Position numbers and translations under genes: made by a program. From positions 147,775,433 through 147,839,432 of the forward strand of contig NC_081824.1 in assembly GCF_030867095.1 (NCBI RefSeq): a DNA stretch of 64,000 nucleotides, read 5' to 3'. The DNA comes from Alligator mississippiensis (taxonomy: Eukaryota; Chordata; Crocodylia; Alligatoridae). Below the pieces are notes generated by a model. The model saw only the letters and a list, made by a program, of their open reading frames with translations, was not told the origin of the DNA and made no database searches. Shown here one piece after another: positions 10,801 to 25,800 of this stretch (positions are counted from its first letter, which is position 1; each line of letters begins with the position of its first letter).

Positions 10801-13800
10801 TTACCCCGCTGATCCACAGCTCCCCCCATGTTTCCATGCCTTGGGTCTGACTGAATGGGGAAAGTGGGGAGATCATGCTGGGTCCTAGTGATGTGTTTCA
10901 CAACACGCAGTTGCACAGCTGATCTGCTCCATTCTGCAATGTCTGTTTCTAGCCTAAGTGGTTAGGTAGGGGTTTTATAGATCACTTGCGCAAACACAAA
11001 CATCTAAATTCTGTCTAAGCTGCATATCAGATGCTCAAGTCCTTTTGTTTGGATTTTGCCCTTAGAAGTCCATAGAAACTTGGTGCCCAATACCCTGTCA
11101 AAGACAGTAATACTGTAGAACGTCCTTATTTTGGCTCAAAAAAAGGCTGTTACATTCACATTAGTTTTCCTACTCCTGACTAGCTTCTGGTAGTATGCCA
11201 TGCCACTTGCATCTCTGTGGACACATGTACATGAGACACCACATGCGCAGTAGATTAATTCTACTGCAAATTAGTGCAGCACGCAAAAACCGTGCTACCT
11301 ACTGCAAATTCGCATCACCTAAAATGTGTGCGCCGGCACTACTTCAGAGTAGTGCTGGTGTTACTATGCATTTAGCTAGTACCTGTTATTATAGACACAG
11401 TAACCACCACGCATTAATGCACATGTAGATGTACCCAGTTAGAAATGCAAACAATGAATTAATAATTCAGGTCTAACGTGGTAAAAAATGTTACAGATGA
11501 CATTCTCAGTGGCCCAATATATACAAATAGTTCTGGATTTAAGATATTGACAAAATTGCTAACAGCCTTTTCCAAGACTTTATTTTACTCTCTCTCTGTC
11601 AAATATACTTCAAATCCTAAACTTTTCTGCAATCTGGAAAATGCATAGTATTTTTTCTAAACTCAAAAATCATGGAAAGTATTGCAAGGGCTGTACTTTG
11701 TTCATAGTAAAGATTTTAATTACTGGTTTTGGTATAAACTTTTCCTCCAAGGCCTGTAAAATATTATTTAAACCATGGAAGTTTGCATGGGTGTATTTGA
11801 ACTGTGTGTGGTCACAGACTGATTTTTTTAATAGAAATTTGTTACGTACTTTGCATTTGCTATTTTTAAAGTTTGCTACTTTACAGTACTATTAAAAAGT
11901 GTTCACCAAACTCGCTTTGTGATTAAAATCTACAATCTGATAAAAAATTGAGTCAAAACCTGAACTATTAGATGAATGGAAGTTTCATTGTTGAAGCAAG
12001 ACCCAATTTTAGTATATGTACTGCCGAAGCAAGCGTAACATCTAATCCTCCTTGTTTTTAAATACAGGGTACATTCCATATTTGTGTAAAATGCATGAAA
12101 CACTTTAGTACACCACTGTAACAAAGACATTCAGTAATCAAACCTCAGTTAGATAAAGTGAATTCTGTTTAATTTCTGGACAGGACAGCAGCTGCCACTC
12201 TATTCCACAGTACAACCACTGTACTATAGCTTCTGGGAAACGTTAAGTGAAATGCACTATATTCAGTCAGAACTCTAGGGAACATTTATGTAGGTGTAAT
12301 GCAGTGAATTCATACTGCATTACAGTGAAAGGATTAATATCTCCTATTCATTGTGGGATGGGGAAGAATTTCCTTCACAACCACCTAGCTTGTTCTCTTC
12401 CCGAATAAGGAACTAGACATCTAAGCCCAGGCAAGTTGGATCACCCTCCTGAGCTAAGATGCCCAAGTTTTAGATGTTCAGTGTTTAAATGTAGGTACCT
12501 GTGGAACCTGTCTGAACCTGGCCCAAAATTCTTTAACGCCATGCTAAGAAACTAGTGCAAGACTTACTCACAAAGTTACCCTAAATGAACAAATGATCTA
12601 TGTTTGGATTTTCCTTGACATCTTCCTCCCATGTACTGACCTAAGATTTGACAAGCAGAACAATTTCTGAAAATATCGTTTACTGAGAACCTTAAAGCTA
12701 CTCCACCTTTCAGCCAAGGAAAACTTTACGGACCCTCATTTATTTTATTTAAACAAATAGGGAAGGTTTTACCTTCACTGCAATGCCAGGGAAAAAGATG
12801 AACTCATCAGAAAAAAGGTCTCGCAAAAAGCTGAAGCAGCTATAGACTTCCTCTGAAAAACAGATATTTGGGAGATACCATTTATTTAAGTTATTTGTAA
12901 ATTAAGGAGTAAGCAGCTTTAAATACAAGGGGAAATTTCCAATAAGATTGCACTGTTTTAGCAAATGTTATTTTGGACATAACATCACCCTCAAAAATAA
13001 GCACAAACAGAAACCAAGTCATCATGGAATAGTCATGCCAATGTATATCATCCAACTAATAATTAACAATGGGAAAAGAGCTGGTTTGTATCTGTGCAAT
13101 CTTCTTGAATGTGCAAACAATAAACACACAAACTTTTCATTAAATTTGTCTCAAACACCATTACTTGCACATAAAAAAAAGTTGTGGCAAGTACTACAGA
13201 AAGAAAGTCATGCAATCTAAAATGCTTTAGGAACACCAATAAGGAGATAGGGAGGGATTTGGAAATAGTCATACTGTATGTGGATAGGTACTCTATGATG
13301 CAGGTACTGAAGTGCAAACATGCAGTCTTAGCATACACTTGAAAAATCAGTCAGGCCTTACACTTACCAAATTTCTTTACAGACAGAGGTTAGCAATGTT
13401 AGTCTGAAGTCAGGCAGAAGGCAGGGTAGAGATGCACCTTATAGACTAACTGAATCAGAGATGCATAAGCAGAAGTGAGCTGCTGCTCATAAAAATTAGA
13501 TGCTGAAGTGAGCTCTCGTCCACAAAAGCTTACACATCTGATTCAGTTAGTCTACAACTTATATCTCTAACTTGCCTTCTAAATTACTGTACATTTGTGT
13601 TAAACAACATACAAAAGGGGGTACTTTCAAACACGCTTCTATTATATAGTAGAATGTGGTTGAAGTTGGTCCTCTTAGGAAACATGCAACAAACATCAGA
13701 ATGGCAAACACTTGCAGAGTATCTACTTCCAAACCAATACTAAATGGCAGATCAGCGCAAACAGTGTCAGGAATCACAGGATTCATCTTACCTTGACCCA

Positions 13801-16800
13801 TGATTTCATACACTGCAAAAAGCATCTGGCCTAGTTCCCAGAGGACTGTTTTAACATGGTTGTGAAAATGGTTTGGCTTTGTGCTAGTATGAATAGGGAC
13901 TTAAAATGGCTGCAAAAAAGCACAAGTCCGCTGCCAAATGGACCTCATCCAAAATGCTGGCATCAAGAGTCACAGTTTGATTTTCAGAGTTCAGCACCTA
14001 CAGTTCCCACAGGCATTAGCTAACAGACTTAGTTCTCAACATCCCTGACAACCAGGCCATTAGGTTTGAGGTACTAATATAATAGAGTACCTTTTCTGAA
14101 GCTTTGTGTCATTTGTAACGCTACTGACACCAGAGCTGGACGCACAAACAGATTTAGCAACTGGTTCCTGTAGGACCCACACATGAGGATGGCAAGGGCT
14201 TGCTTAAAAACAAGCTCCTCCATGGCTCCTCCTTCACTGCCTTTATCATTTAAAACCACATGGCCATTGACAAGGATAAAAATGTTTGAGTGCAGGGCAA
14301 GGCAGGATGTGACTGCTTTGTTGGCACAAAGATGATCTAGGAAAAAAAACAGACAAACACCTGTGTAAGTCCAGAAAATGTGAAATGAAAAGTAACAGTA
14401 ACCTTCCTCGTTTAAAAGTATGTCTGACATACATTCACATTGCAATATTTGTACTTTAGATAAATGGGTACTTCTAGGGACACTTCGAAAAACAGTTCAA
14501 GACAATGCAAGTTGGAAACAGATGGAGAAGAGATGGATTGGAAAGAGTAATTTCAGGCATTTCTGTAAATACAATATGCTACACTCCATCCCTTATAAAA
14601 ATATGAACTGGTCTCCTTCCCTCACTGCAACCAAAAATGGTTAGATACCATTTGAAATCTCAGGAGAGACAGATAGACCGAACTACATTGGTAGTCTGTT
14701 TAGTAACTTTCTTCATTATATTTTAAAATACCACTAAGGGAAAAAAGAGGACCCAGAGAATCACACACCTTTCTACCAAATTTAACTCCCAGGAAGGATC
14801 TTGGGAGAAGTGATTAAACAATTGTTTTGCAAGAATCTAAAAAATATTAGTAATAAAACACAGCCAAAATGAGTGCATCAAGAACAGATCAGGCCAAATC
14901 AGTCAAATTTCCTCTTTGATAGGGTAAATGGTTCAATAGATAACAAGGAAGCAGAAGATATGATATGTCAACTTTAACAAGACTTTTCATGGTCTCAGAT
15001 TGATAAAATATGGAAGCATGGCCTAGATGTAATCAATTGTGTGTACAACTGGTTGAAAAACTGTTCTCAGAGATTAGTTATCAATGGTTTCCTTTCAAAC
15101 CAGAAGGGCATGCCCACATAAAAGACACAGGTCTATTCAAGGTCCAATTCTATTATTTGGATGATGGAATAACATTTGTGAGTAACACCAAGCTGGAGTT
15201 ACTACAAACACCTGAAAGGACAAAATTATGATTCAAGAGTGACCTGACAAACTGGAGAGATGTTCTGAGGAAAAAATAAAAGATGAAATTCCATAAAGAC
15301 AAATACTTAAATACCACATCTAGGAAGGAGAGACTGAATACACAGATAAAAAATGGGGGAATATCTGACCAAATAGCAGTATGACAGAAAAGGATCTGGA
15401 AGTTGTAGTGTATTACAAATTAAATGTATATCAGAATCATGATGCTGTTGCAAGAAAGCAAAATCTCATTCTGGGCTATATTAAACAGACATGTTTCCTG
15501 TAAGATCTAGGAGGTAATTATTGTATGCCCTGTGCTGGAGAAATCAAGGAAAAAGAATACCACCTAAGCGGGAGTGAGAAATCTATTATAATCTTTTGTA
15601 TAATCGAAAAAGAGGACATGATCAATGGTTCACTTTGCTAACTGGAGGAAGGGCAAGAAGAAATAACCTCACTTTCTTACCAAAATCTTTAAAGTTGAAT
15701 ATGAGGAAAAACTTTCTAAATCACCAGGGTGACAGAACCCTGGAACAGGCTATATGGGTAGGCTGTAGAATCTGCTTCATTACTAGTTAGACAAGCATGT
15801 GTCAAGGATGCTTTAGGTGTAAGCAATGGTCTAAGTGCACCTGGTCCTGTCTCAGAACTGAGGCTGGACAAAACTATTGTGATTTTTTTAACCGAGGTCC
15901 ATGGAAATAGCAAATGGCTAGTGTTACTTGGCCAATACAAATGGCTGTCTCTGGGCATTTTAAGTGGTGGTGACTGTATATTTAAGGAGAGAATTCTGGC
16001 TGAAGATCAAGCACTCACTGCAAGCATCTCAGGTTAGCAGGGAATTATCACTTAGACTTTTATCCCAACTTGAGGGAAAAATGTATTTTCAAGAACCTGC
16101 ATATTATCATCCAGTCTATGAGAATATTATTTACATTAGAGACATTTCCTTGAAACAGCGACTGAAAAAACCTGTTAAGCAAACAAATCATAGCATCATA
16201 GTGCTTAGGGTTGGAAAGCACCTAAACAGATCATCAGGTCCAACCCAGGGTCGGACCTGCTAATTACTGACTAAAATGAGTACGTAATTAGCCCACAACT
16301 ACAGTGGCTAAAAGCAGCTTTTGAGACTTGACCTTGTTAGGCCTTGAACAGACAACCACATACCCCTACATAATTTCTATCACTGTCAGAGGTCACACTG
16401 CGATCAGGAACAGAGACAAGCAGTTATGCTGGGGTAGCTGCACTTAGCAGGTAGCCATTACTGTATTTCAGTAGGCAGCCAGGGAGAGGTTAACATCCTG
16501 TGTACCCTTAGCAAACCAGGACAGAAACCCCTGTCCACGTGTAACCTACAGCAGTGGACTGGGTGAAATTTACCCCAGTTTAGGGAGTTTGAATCATGCC
16601 TGCTCCTTTTAAAACTAGTGTAAATGCACCTTCTGTCCAGATCCAGGTATAGAAATAATGAGTCTGCTGAAGCAAACTTGCATACCAGCCTTTGGGTTTG
16701 GAGTCTTTCTAATAGAAGAAGTTTTGAAGATTTGGAAGACTTGACATTTTCTTTAGTACCCACAAGCCAAAGCTCCCTTAAATGCAGTTTCAAATTCAGA

Positions 16801-19800
16801 CTCAAAATGGAAGCGTAATACCTAACATCTTTTCATGGAGATACCAGACTACTCAGGCCTATCAAGGTGCTACATCTTTCTGAAGAAAAACAGTATGCAT
16901 GCTTTTAAAGAACTGAAAAGTAGGTAGGAAAAATGTTATGCCAAGAATGCTATTCAAACGCTAAGTGAATGTTGGCAAAGCTGAGGGTATGGTAGATAAA
17001 TATAAAGCACACCCTAGAGCCTGTAATATGAAACCAAAGGCACAGTGTATATGTACAGCCTCATTCAGCCAGAAATGTAACTTTATGTCACTCTATTTGA
17101 TTAATTAAACAATTTTTAAATCAAACCTGAAAACATTTAAAGCATTCTCTTCGTTGACTATAGGACAAATATTGCTTAACCACAATACACTGGTAAGCAA
17201 GGGAACGACATTCCTTAGGGACTGTGACCACATCAAAGCTATAAAACACTAACAGAGTAACATTAATTTTAAAAGAAACAATGCAAGATAACAGATAAAT
17301 TACTTCAGAATAAAAAGCTGCTTCAGCTTATCTTGTTCTAACTTGGCCAGCACACTGAAGTTGCTCAGCAGAGAGAAGTGGTGAGGCAAGGAGGCTGTCT
17401 TGCAATTCTTCCTTCCAATGTTGAAATTATAGTTTAATGTAAAAAAAAAAATAATGTCCCACATGTTACAAACACCCAGTATATTCATGGGAGAAACAAC
17501 CAGGAGCTTGGTGGAGGACGCTCAGAAGGGACAACGTGATTTATATAGACCAAAAACTTTGTAGTATCTGAACAACCATTTATAAAGGTGTTAACTACTT
17601 CAAATTAACTGGAATCAATTATTTTGAGGGAAAGAATCCTGTGTAGATGTACTCACTCTGTGGCTAGCCAAGACAGTGAAATCTTACCGATTCTATGATC
17701 AATTCCATGTCTTCCATTTTCACAGTTTAGCATTTCTTATTTTAAACAATAAGTGATATATTTATGCTTTTTAGTTTTACAGAACATGAAGGTTCAAAGA
17801 CACTTCTTCATACAAGTGAAGTCTAGGAAGGACTACCACAAGTAATTTTTTAGCACTACAATGCCCCCCTGCCAAGTGGTCAAAAATGCTATTGATGTTC
17901 AGCACTTGTGCTAAACAAGCATCTAGACAACCTTCAGAGGACCATGAGTAAAAGTGAAAATAAAGTCTGGAATCCTCAAGCAACCAGATCACAGAGTTTC
18001 AGTCCAAATCTGAATAGCCAAAAACTTCTGTAAAATAGCCAGGACTGCAGGCAAAGATTAAAAGCCTTAAAATGTACGATGGAATAACTTAAGGTATACG
18101 ATGGAATAACGTCAAGAACACAGAGAAGCAATTAATCAGTTTTATGGACAAACTGCTGGAAGATCAGGAAATTATGTGAATTTATGGCTTGAAATGTGAC
18201 AGTAATTCAGGCTAATTTATTTCTGATAAACTACAGATCTAAGAATGGAGGTAAGAAGTATTGATGAGAAATTGTTATGGCTTATAAATTTGTATTTGTC
18301 TCACCCTGAGAAGTGAAGAGGCTTGTGTCTCACTTGTAGAACTTCTGCAACATTTTAATGGCAGCAAAAATACCTGGAGAGTTCACATATAGAAATACCC
18401 ATCTTCCATTCCCAGACTGTACTATAACTCTATGATAGCAAAAGCTCATTCATGGCTCCTTAAAAAAAAAATACTGCAAAACATCCCACATTTGAAATAT
18501 TCTTTATCTAGCAACAAGAACCTAGTTTTGGTCATATTTCTCACAGGTAATTATTTTTACTGGGCCTTCAGTATCTAAAGAGAAGAGAGATGAGTATTTT
18601 TCCATGATTTGCAGTTCTCTTACATTGTGGTACCTCCCCCGCATTTTTTTCTTTCAGTATATAAAAATGCTTCCTTTTAGTTGCATACAAATAAGCAGAC
18701 TAGTCAAGGCCTGTTCAGACTATAATTTAAAGTATCCAGTGTCTTCAAAAAAAAACAAACTTCATCATGTATCATGATTTCACATGACAGGAAAATGTAA
18801 ACACAGGCTGTGTTACTCTTATCTCTTGCAAAAGGTGTCAGTGGTTCCTCATATTACAATTCACTTCAAAGAGAGTTAAAATATAAACAGTGCTTAGTTT
18901 GTAAAGTTGGGCAGGAAAACAAACCCTCAAGGCAGGTAGAAAGGCAAAAATACTCCAGAAAATGGTACAAAAGAAAACTAAAGCTACAGCACAATCTACT
19001 CTGAGTAAGTGTTCATGATACTATGGTGAGCTACTGTTGTAGAAGAGGTAATGTTCTGTGACTGGTATTTAAAGAGTAGGATATGGCTCAAGATACTATT
19101 ATTTATCTTATTAGTATGAATATACACATACTGCATTTTCTCTTCCTTTGCACTTTTGCACCTCAAGCAATGACAATAGCATGTGTATTCTGTCACCATG
19201 ACTGGATTTTCCACTGAAGACCCCTAGGGTCAAAACCCAAACCCCTCGCATACTGCTGTCAGTGAATACTAAAACTCTTCCATGATTCACAATCAATAAA
19301 TACATTATTCTGCACAACTCCTATTTAAACACTGCTTAAACATAAATAAAGCTGACTCTTGCTTCCCTCAGCAAAAGAAATTAAACTTTCTCTGCATACC
19401 AGGCCACTCAAGGAATCCTCCAAAAGTCTGTGTTAAGCCTTTAAGCCAAAGCATCTTTTCCACCAGAAGATCAAAGTCTATGGCTGGCAAATTCTGTAGT
19501 AGGATAGTGGCAATTAACACCCAGGGGCTCAGAACCATGTTTTCTATTTGCAGGAGCTCAATTTTGTAGGCTACATCGTTGACAAAATCTTGGATATCCT
19601 CAGATGGCCTTTGGGGAAGATATCTGAAAGAAAAAGTTTAGTTAATAACTACATTACAATCAAGGACCTCTGCATCCTAGGATGCAAGTGACAGCCTAAC
19701 GCTACCATCTTGTACCCAGTTGTACACTCTGACAGAGACACTCATTTTCCCTTCATACCCCTAACACACTAAGGGCAATTATATATACTTATTACCATAT

Positions 19801-22800
19801 TTATTTAATTTCAAGACAAGGCTTTTTTTCACCATTTAACATGGAAAAACAAGCCCTGGTCATGGAACTGAATACGAAGTGGCTGGGGAGACAAGATGGA
19901 GTGAAGGGGGTGGAGGCACAAGGCAGCTGAGGGGGGCAGGCACAATGTGGAGGGGTGGCCAAGGGGCAAATCTGTCCCTTTACTGCCTACACCACCACCT
20001 GCCTACTCAACTGCCTCCCACACTGCCTGTGAAGGGCCCCTACTACTCCCTTTCCTATTGTAATGAGCAGAGGAGGAACATAATTAAAGACAATCCTCCA
20101 ATAATTCAAGTCTGTGCGTGGAAAATTATAACAAATTTATCACACTTCCATGTATAGAATCTAATTATTGAAGCAACTGTCTTACATTCAGGGTTGTCAT
20201 AGATACAGGTAAATATGGCATGTAGCACATGATGCCTAAACTATAGGGAAAGGCCCTCAGGCTTACTCAACAGAACTACCACTGGCTTCTATAGGAATGC
20301 TAAGGTATGCCTAACCAATTAGAAAATCATTTTAAAAACTTTCCATTTGGCTGAAAGTATTCTAAAAGTACTACACAAAGTGCAAACACCTAATCGATGC
20401 ATGTTTGTTTTTGTATAATGAAGAAATCTCACTCCTCCAGGGGTAAAACAACGCTGAGGATGTTCCCTGTTCCAAACTCTGTATCTCTCTGGGGAAATGG
20501 CCATTTTTTGTGAACGTGTGCAATATAAACAGGCATGTGCAACCCCTTTGAGGAAAAGAGAATTACACAGCTACAGCTGCAAAGCTATTATACATGTGGT
20601 TTTGATATATGGTAGTAAACAGGTGTTATGTCCTTGCTCTTTTCAGAAGATTTTTGTTGTCTGAACACTCTTTAGTTACATCATACTCCTCTCAGCTTTT
20701 TCACATATTCTAAATGCTTAGGAATCAAGACAGGTGTTATAAATAAAATAGAGTATGTTTCCAAAACCATATGACATGTTATCTTTGCCCTCCATCATAC
20801 AGGAAAAAAATCTCTCTCAGTCATCTCAGTGTGGCTGAAAGACCTGAATGAAAATGAGCTAAATGAAGCATATTCCAGACAGGATTATGGTAAAGGTAAC
20901 AAAAATGCTGGGCTCATAAACCAGGGAGAACCTGCCTTCCTCAATACTGCGAGGGATTCACAGTCCTTTGCTCAAGAAGTTTGTGATCTGGGATGCTTTC
21001 AACTCTCCGATTACTCTTGGGAATTACTAAGAGAAGTAGGCAGACAAAGCAACTTAAAACTGCCTCAGAAATACAGTTGTAACCATTGTTCCCCACAGCA
21101 GATCTTGCAGCAATTATCCGTATCTTTAGCACCCTGTGGAGCATATGTATGGCAGTGCTACCCTTGGAAGACAGAGGTGGTACAAAATGCCAGCCCATCC
21201 ATTTGGCAATATTAACCATAAGAAACTTACTTCATTTCAGTCTGCACTGGCTTCCTGTTTACTTCTTGGAAGAGGTCAAAGTATTAATACTGATTGAGGC
21301 CTATAAAGGGCCATTTCACAGCATGGGTCATGGTGACCTGAAAGACCAGGTTTTTTAGTGATGTTTTGACACAGAGGAAGTCAAATGGACTCTCTTATTA
21401 TCAGTCCTAAGATCTGAACATCTAAAATAGGAGCCAAAGGCTCTGGAACTCACTTTCCCCCCCCCCACCCACTGCTCTTACAGGCTGGAAAACAGATGTC
21501 ACTTTTGTGTGATCATTAAAATTTTTACAGCAGCAAAAGGCCAAGCAAACGGACATCTGTGCCCCATAGTCACACAAGTACCTAAAATTATGGCCATGAC
21601 AGTAGATAGCGTAACATATGTGCTTTTTTTGTGGCAGACATCTGTTTGCTTTATGACAGGAGAGCACAGGCAGCCTGAAGTTACCTGCTGTCTCCAGTCA
21701 CCCCAGGCAGGTGCTCCCAAGGTTCAAGGCACTATCCTGCACACCCCAGAAATTCCTATTTCTGTAGGACTGGGCCCCTGAATCCCTGGGAGTGCCTCCC
21801 AAGTCCCTCATTTGCAGAGATGCACCCTGGGAATCCTTCAGCAGTGGATTATTTGCATAAGTATACCACACTGCTGTGCCCTAATTCAGGGCATGCCTCT
21901 GCAAATAGGAGAATCCTGGGTTTCCTCAACTGCAACAGTTCTACAGGATCAGGCCCCAGGAACAGCTGGGGCCCAACCCTGTGGGATAATGGGCAACATC
22001 TGTCACCCAATGAAGCAGATCAGCTGTGATGGGACATGTCCCAGCACAGCTGATCCTACTTCAAGGCCAATATCTGTTTAGACACACAGACATCTGTTGG
22101 TCAGTCAAGCACAAAAAAACTACCTATTCACTGGATTTTGCCTAATAGACATAATTATGGATTATGAATTTCTTATATAAAAAATCACAAGCATTATATA
22201 TGTTGATCCTCTCTAATAATTAAAAATGAAGCAAGAAAGTAAAATCCTGGATCATGTGTCCACTAGCCCATTATATCAGTGCAGAGGGTAACCAGAAAAA
22301 TGCTTAATGAATATTAATACTTGATGAAAATTGGGATTATGAAGCACTCTTCACACAATACAAAGCAGAAAATAATGAGCCATTTCAGAAATACCTTTTT
22401 TCTAGTCACCACCCCACAGCTGAGCAAAGGAGGCCTGACAGCATCAACAATCAGATCAAGTGGAAGGGAGGATGGGGGAAAAGCTTGTACTCCTGACAGC
22501 ATGTCAATAAAAAGGAAAAGGCTATTTCCCAAGCTCAGCTTTTTTCCAGAAGAAAAAGAAAACAAGTGGTAGTTTTGTACATATATTATTAGAAGTTCAG
22601 AGGTCCTGGTACCTTGGAATCAAGTTATATGGCCGTCGATCAATTCTCCCAGATGCCAGGGCTCTCAGTGATAAAGGCTGCCCAATGTATATATGTACAC
22701 TTCCAAAATCATCACTGAGTATTTTTCTGGCTTTCAATAACCCCTAAAATGCGGAGAGAGGGAAAAATATAAAGGTTGTTATTGCAGAGGTAGACCACAG

Positions 22801-25800
22801 GCAACTATGTTATATTATTCAGTATGTTTACATACAGATGTAGATTCTTTTGGCTTAGGGACTCCTAGAAGTTCACGTGCATAGAGGGATTCTTCTAATA
22901 TTCTATCATAGCTGATGCTGATTGGGACAAGATACGTGTCAAAAACCTCTCGTTTAAAAAATGGCTCCATCACGATACTGAGAAGACCTATAAACAAAAT
23001 AAAATAAGTCTGGTTCTCTTAGGAGAAGCCCCTCAGAAATTCATTTGTAATTCAATGATAAAGGCAACATCTGGTTGCACCCCAGACAAAAGCTATGTCA
23101 CAAGATGGGAACTGCTCTGAGTGTCTAGAAGCAAGCATGAGCAAATATGGATTTTGCACTTTAAAACAAAATGCAAATAAAAAGCATTACACTTGGTCAA
23201 ATGTCTGTAGTATATTCTAATAAGCACATTACATTCATAAAGCATCTTCCATCAGATAATTTCTCATTACTTTTGCAAACATTTGTTACTCTTGTACTGG
23301 CAGATAACTCCCATTAACACCACTTCAGAGATGGGGAAACAAAAGGAGGTTAAGTGACTGATTTGTCACCCAGGGATCAGCAGGAGATCCAGAAACAGAG
23401 CTATTATTTATATGATTAATTACAAAACCCCAACCACAGAAGAGGGCTGTGGTAGTCTGGTGCTGGACCCAGACAATACTACATGAACCATTAAAAGACA
23501 TCTCCGCTCACTTTCTACTGGTTTGATTTCCTCTTCCTCTTCCAGGGGAGCATAATAAACCACTCGTGAAAAATCAATGAATTCAGTTTTAAATTTTTTC
23601 AACTAACATACCAAGCTTTGGAGTAAGAGTCTTGCCAGTGCGGCTTCGAGTCCCTTCCAGAAAAAATTCCATTGGTGCATAGCCACTCTTCGAAACAGAA
23701 AGAAAAATAAATCAGGCAAAAAACTAATAAAATAATATTTTATCTTCTCTTCCTACTGATAACTTTGTATAACATAAGTCTATTAAAGGGGAGTCGTGAG
23801 AGTGTAACTTCAGGCAACTCTACCACCTACAGAATCAATCAACACCTCCACACTGGCTAAATTAATCAAACATTTTATCTACATTAACATACATTACACA
23901 ATAAAGTCAAATATTTATTAAAATGTATATTTAAGTTATTTTTACTTGTTCAGTAATATATTTACCCTGATCATTGTTTTTACATATTCAGCAAAAACTG
24001 CCCAATAGAGCTTGTCTCCACCAAATGTACGTCGCATGAAGAAGGCACCTGACTTTCGTAGCAGCTCACCAACCAGTCTCATTCCTAGGAAATCTAAAAA
24101 TATAAAATAAAGAAGCATGTACAAACATAATGAAAATAAAACCCCACAAATTCATTGTTTACTGCTGACTGACAAATCTAATATACTTCCTTAAAGTGCT
24201 GACCTCAAAGGACTAACCCTTTGGAGATATCTTATTGTTGAAAATATCCTACATTAGCCTTCAGAACACCACTCTGCACAGAAATACACTTAAGAAGTCC
24301 ACAAGCTGCAAGGCAATTTTTGAATTATGAATCTCTACAGGCAAATGAACATTTACAGTTGTTACTATGCCATTTTGCACATTTAGACGATCAGATTTAG
24401 AAATCTGGCCCTTGCTATTACTAGCTCAAATTTCATTGTTTCAATAATCCTGAGAGGGAACAACAATAATTTCAATGTAGTTCAGAAGATCCTTAACTAA
24501 TAGAAACTATTCTAGCTCTATTAAAGTCAATGAAAGTGTGCCCATTTACATAAGTCTACAGTCTGCTCCATCACCTTTAAAAGACAGGCCAGGAGATGGT
24601 TGATTTTGTTTTTCCAAGTCTTAAGGAATCAGAGCCACCTCTTCTTTCTGGAATTTGGCATTTTTTTTAGAAACTTATGCTATAGCAATAGATAGTTTGG
24701 GGAGGTATTTAATGCAGGAGCCTTTAATAAAGTTCCCCACTCACAATGCTTTGGCAAACATTTACAATTGTGCAGTAAATGTCAGTCAAGATAAACAAAA
24801 AGTCACAGGTCCAACAATAATACTTGGCTGGCATTTTATTATGATTCTATAACATATTATACAATAAACTTTATAATTAAACAAATATATGAAGTCACTT
24901 ATTTCACTAGAGAGAGATATGGTTGTATGGCATGTTTATGGTATTTTATGTTGAAGCTGCAATCTTAATTTTTCTCCTAACTGTATAAACACTGAGAATA
25001 TATACGCAATATATTTTTAGGGTGTAGGTTGGTTGTAGCCGTGTTGGTCTAAGGACATAGGCAGGCAAGGTTCTTTGGGTAATCCGATATCTTTTAATAG
25101 CCCAACTTAAATAGTTGGAAAAAAATTTCTTAGGAAATCTTTGAGGTTTACAATCCCTTTGTCAGGCTGAGAAAGCATCTGCAGTTGGTGTGCACTCTTC
25201 CTGGATGAAATGAATATTCATTAATGCTAATATTCATTCCATCCAAGAAGAGCACACACCAATTACAGATGCTCCCTCAGCCTGATGGAGGTTTTTAAAC
25301 CCAAAAGCTTGCTAAGAAAATTTTTTCCAACTATTTAAGTTGGGCTAATAAAAGATATCAGAATCACCCAAAGAACCTTGTCTGACAATATATTTTTAAC
25401 ATTTTAAAAATAATAAAAAACCCTTCAGTCAACATCCCCAAACTCAAACCCTTGGTGTGTTTAAGGAGCAGTGGGCACATCTACACATGGATTCATGCTC
25501 TGTAATTACAGCACATTAAGTTTAGTACTTGTAATAAAATGCTGCTGTGCAAAGTAAAATATTCTGTGGAAATGGACTGATATTGATGCATCTTTTGACA
25601 GAAATTTATTGGGAACTCTCAAGCTGGCTGCTTAGAAGCTGTGGGAATCCTGACTCCCAAAACTTCCAGCTCTGCCTTTTCCTTCTGGTTAGGGATAAAA
25701 AAATTACAAAACCCTCAGAACTTCACAGACATGAAACTGATTTTTCCAAACAGATCTTTACTTAGCACCTCACAGAACAAGGTTCAATCAATGATTTCCA

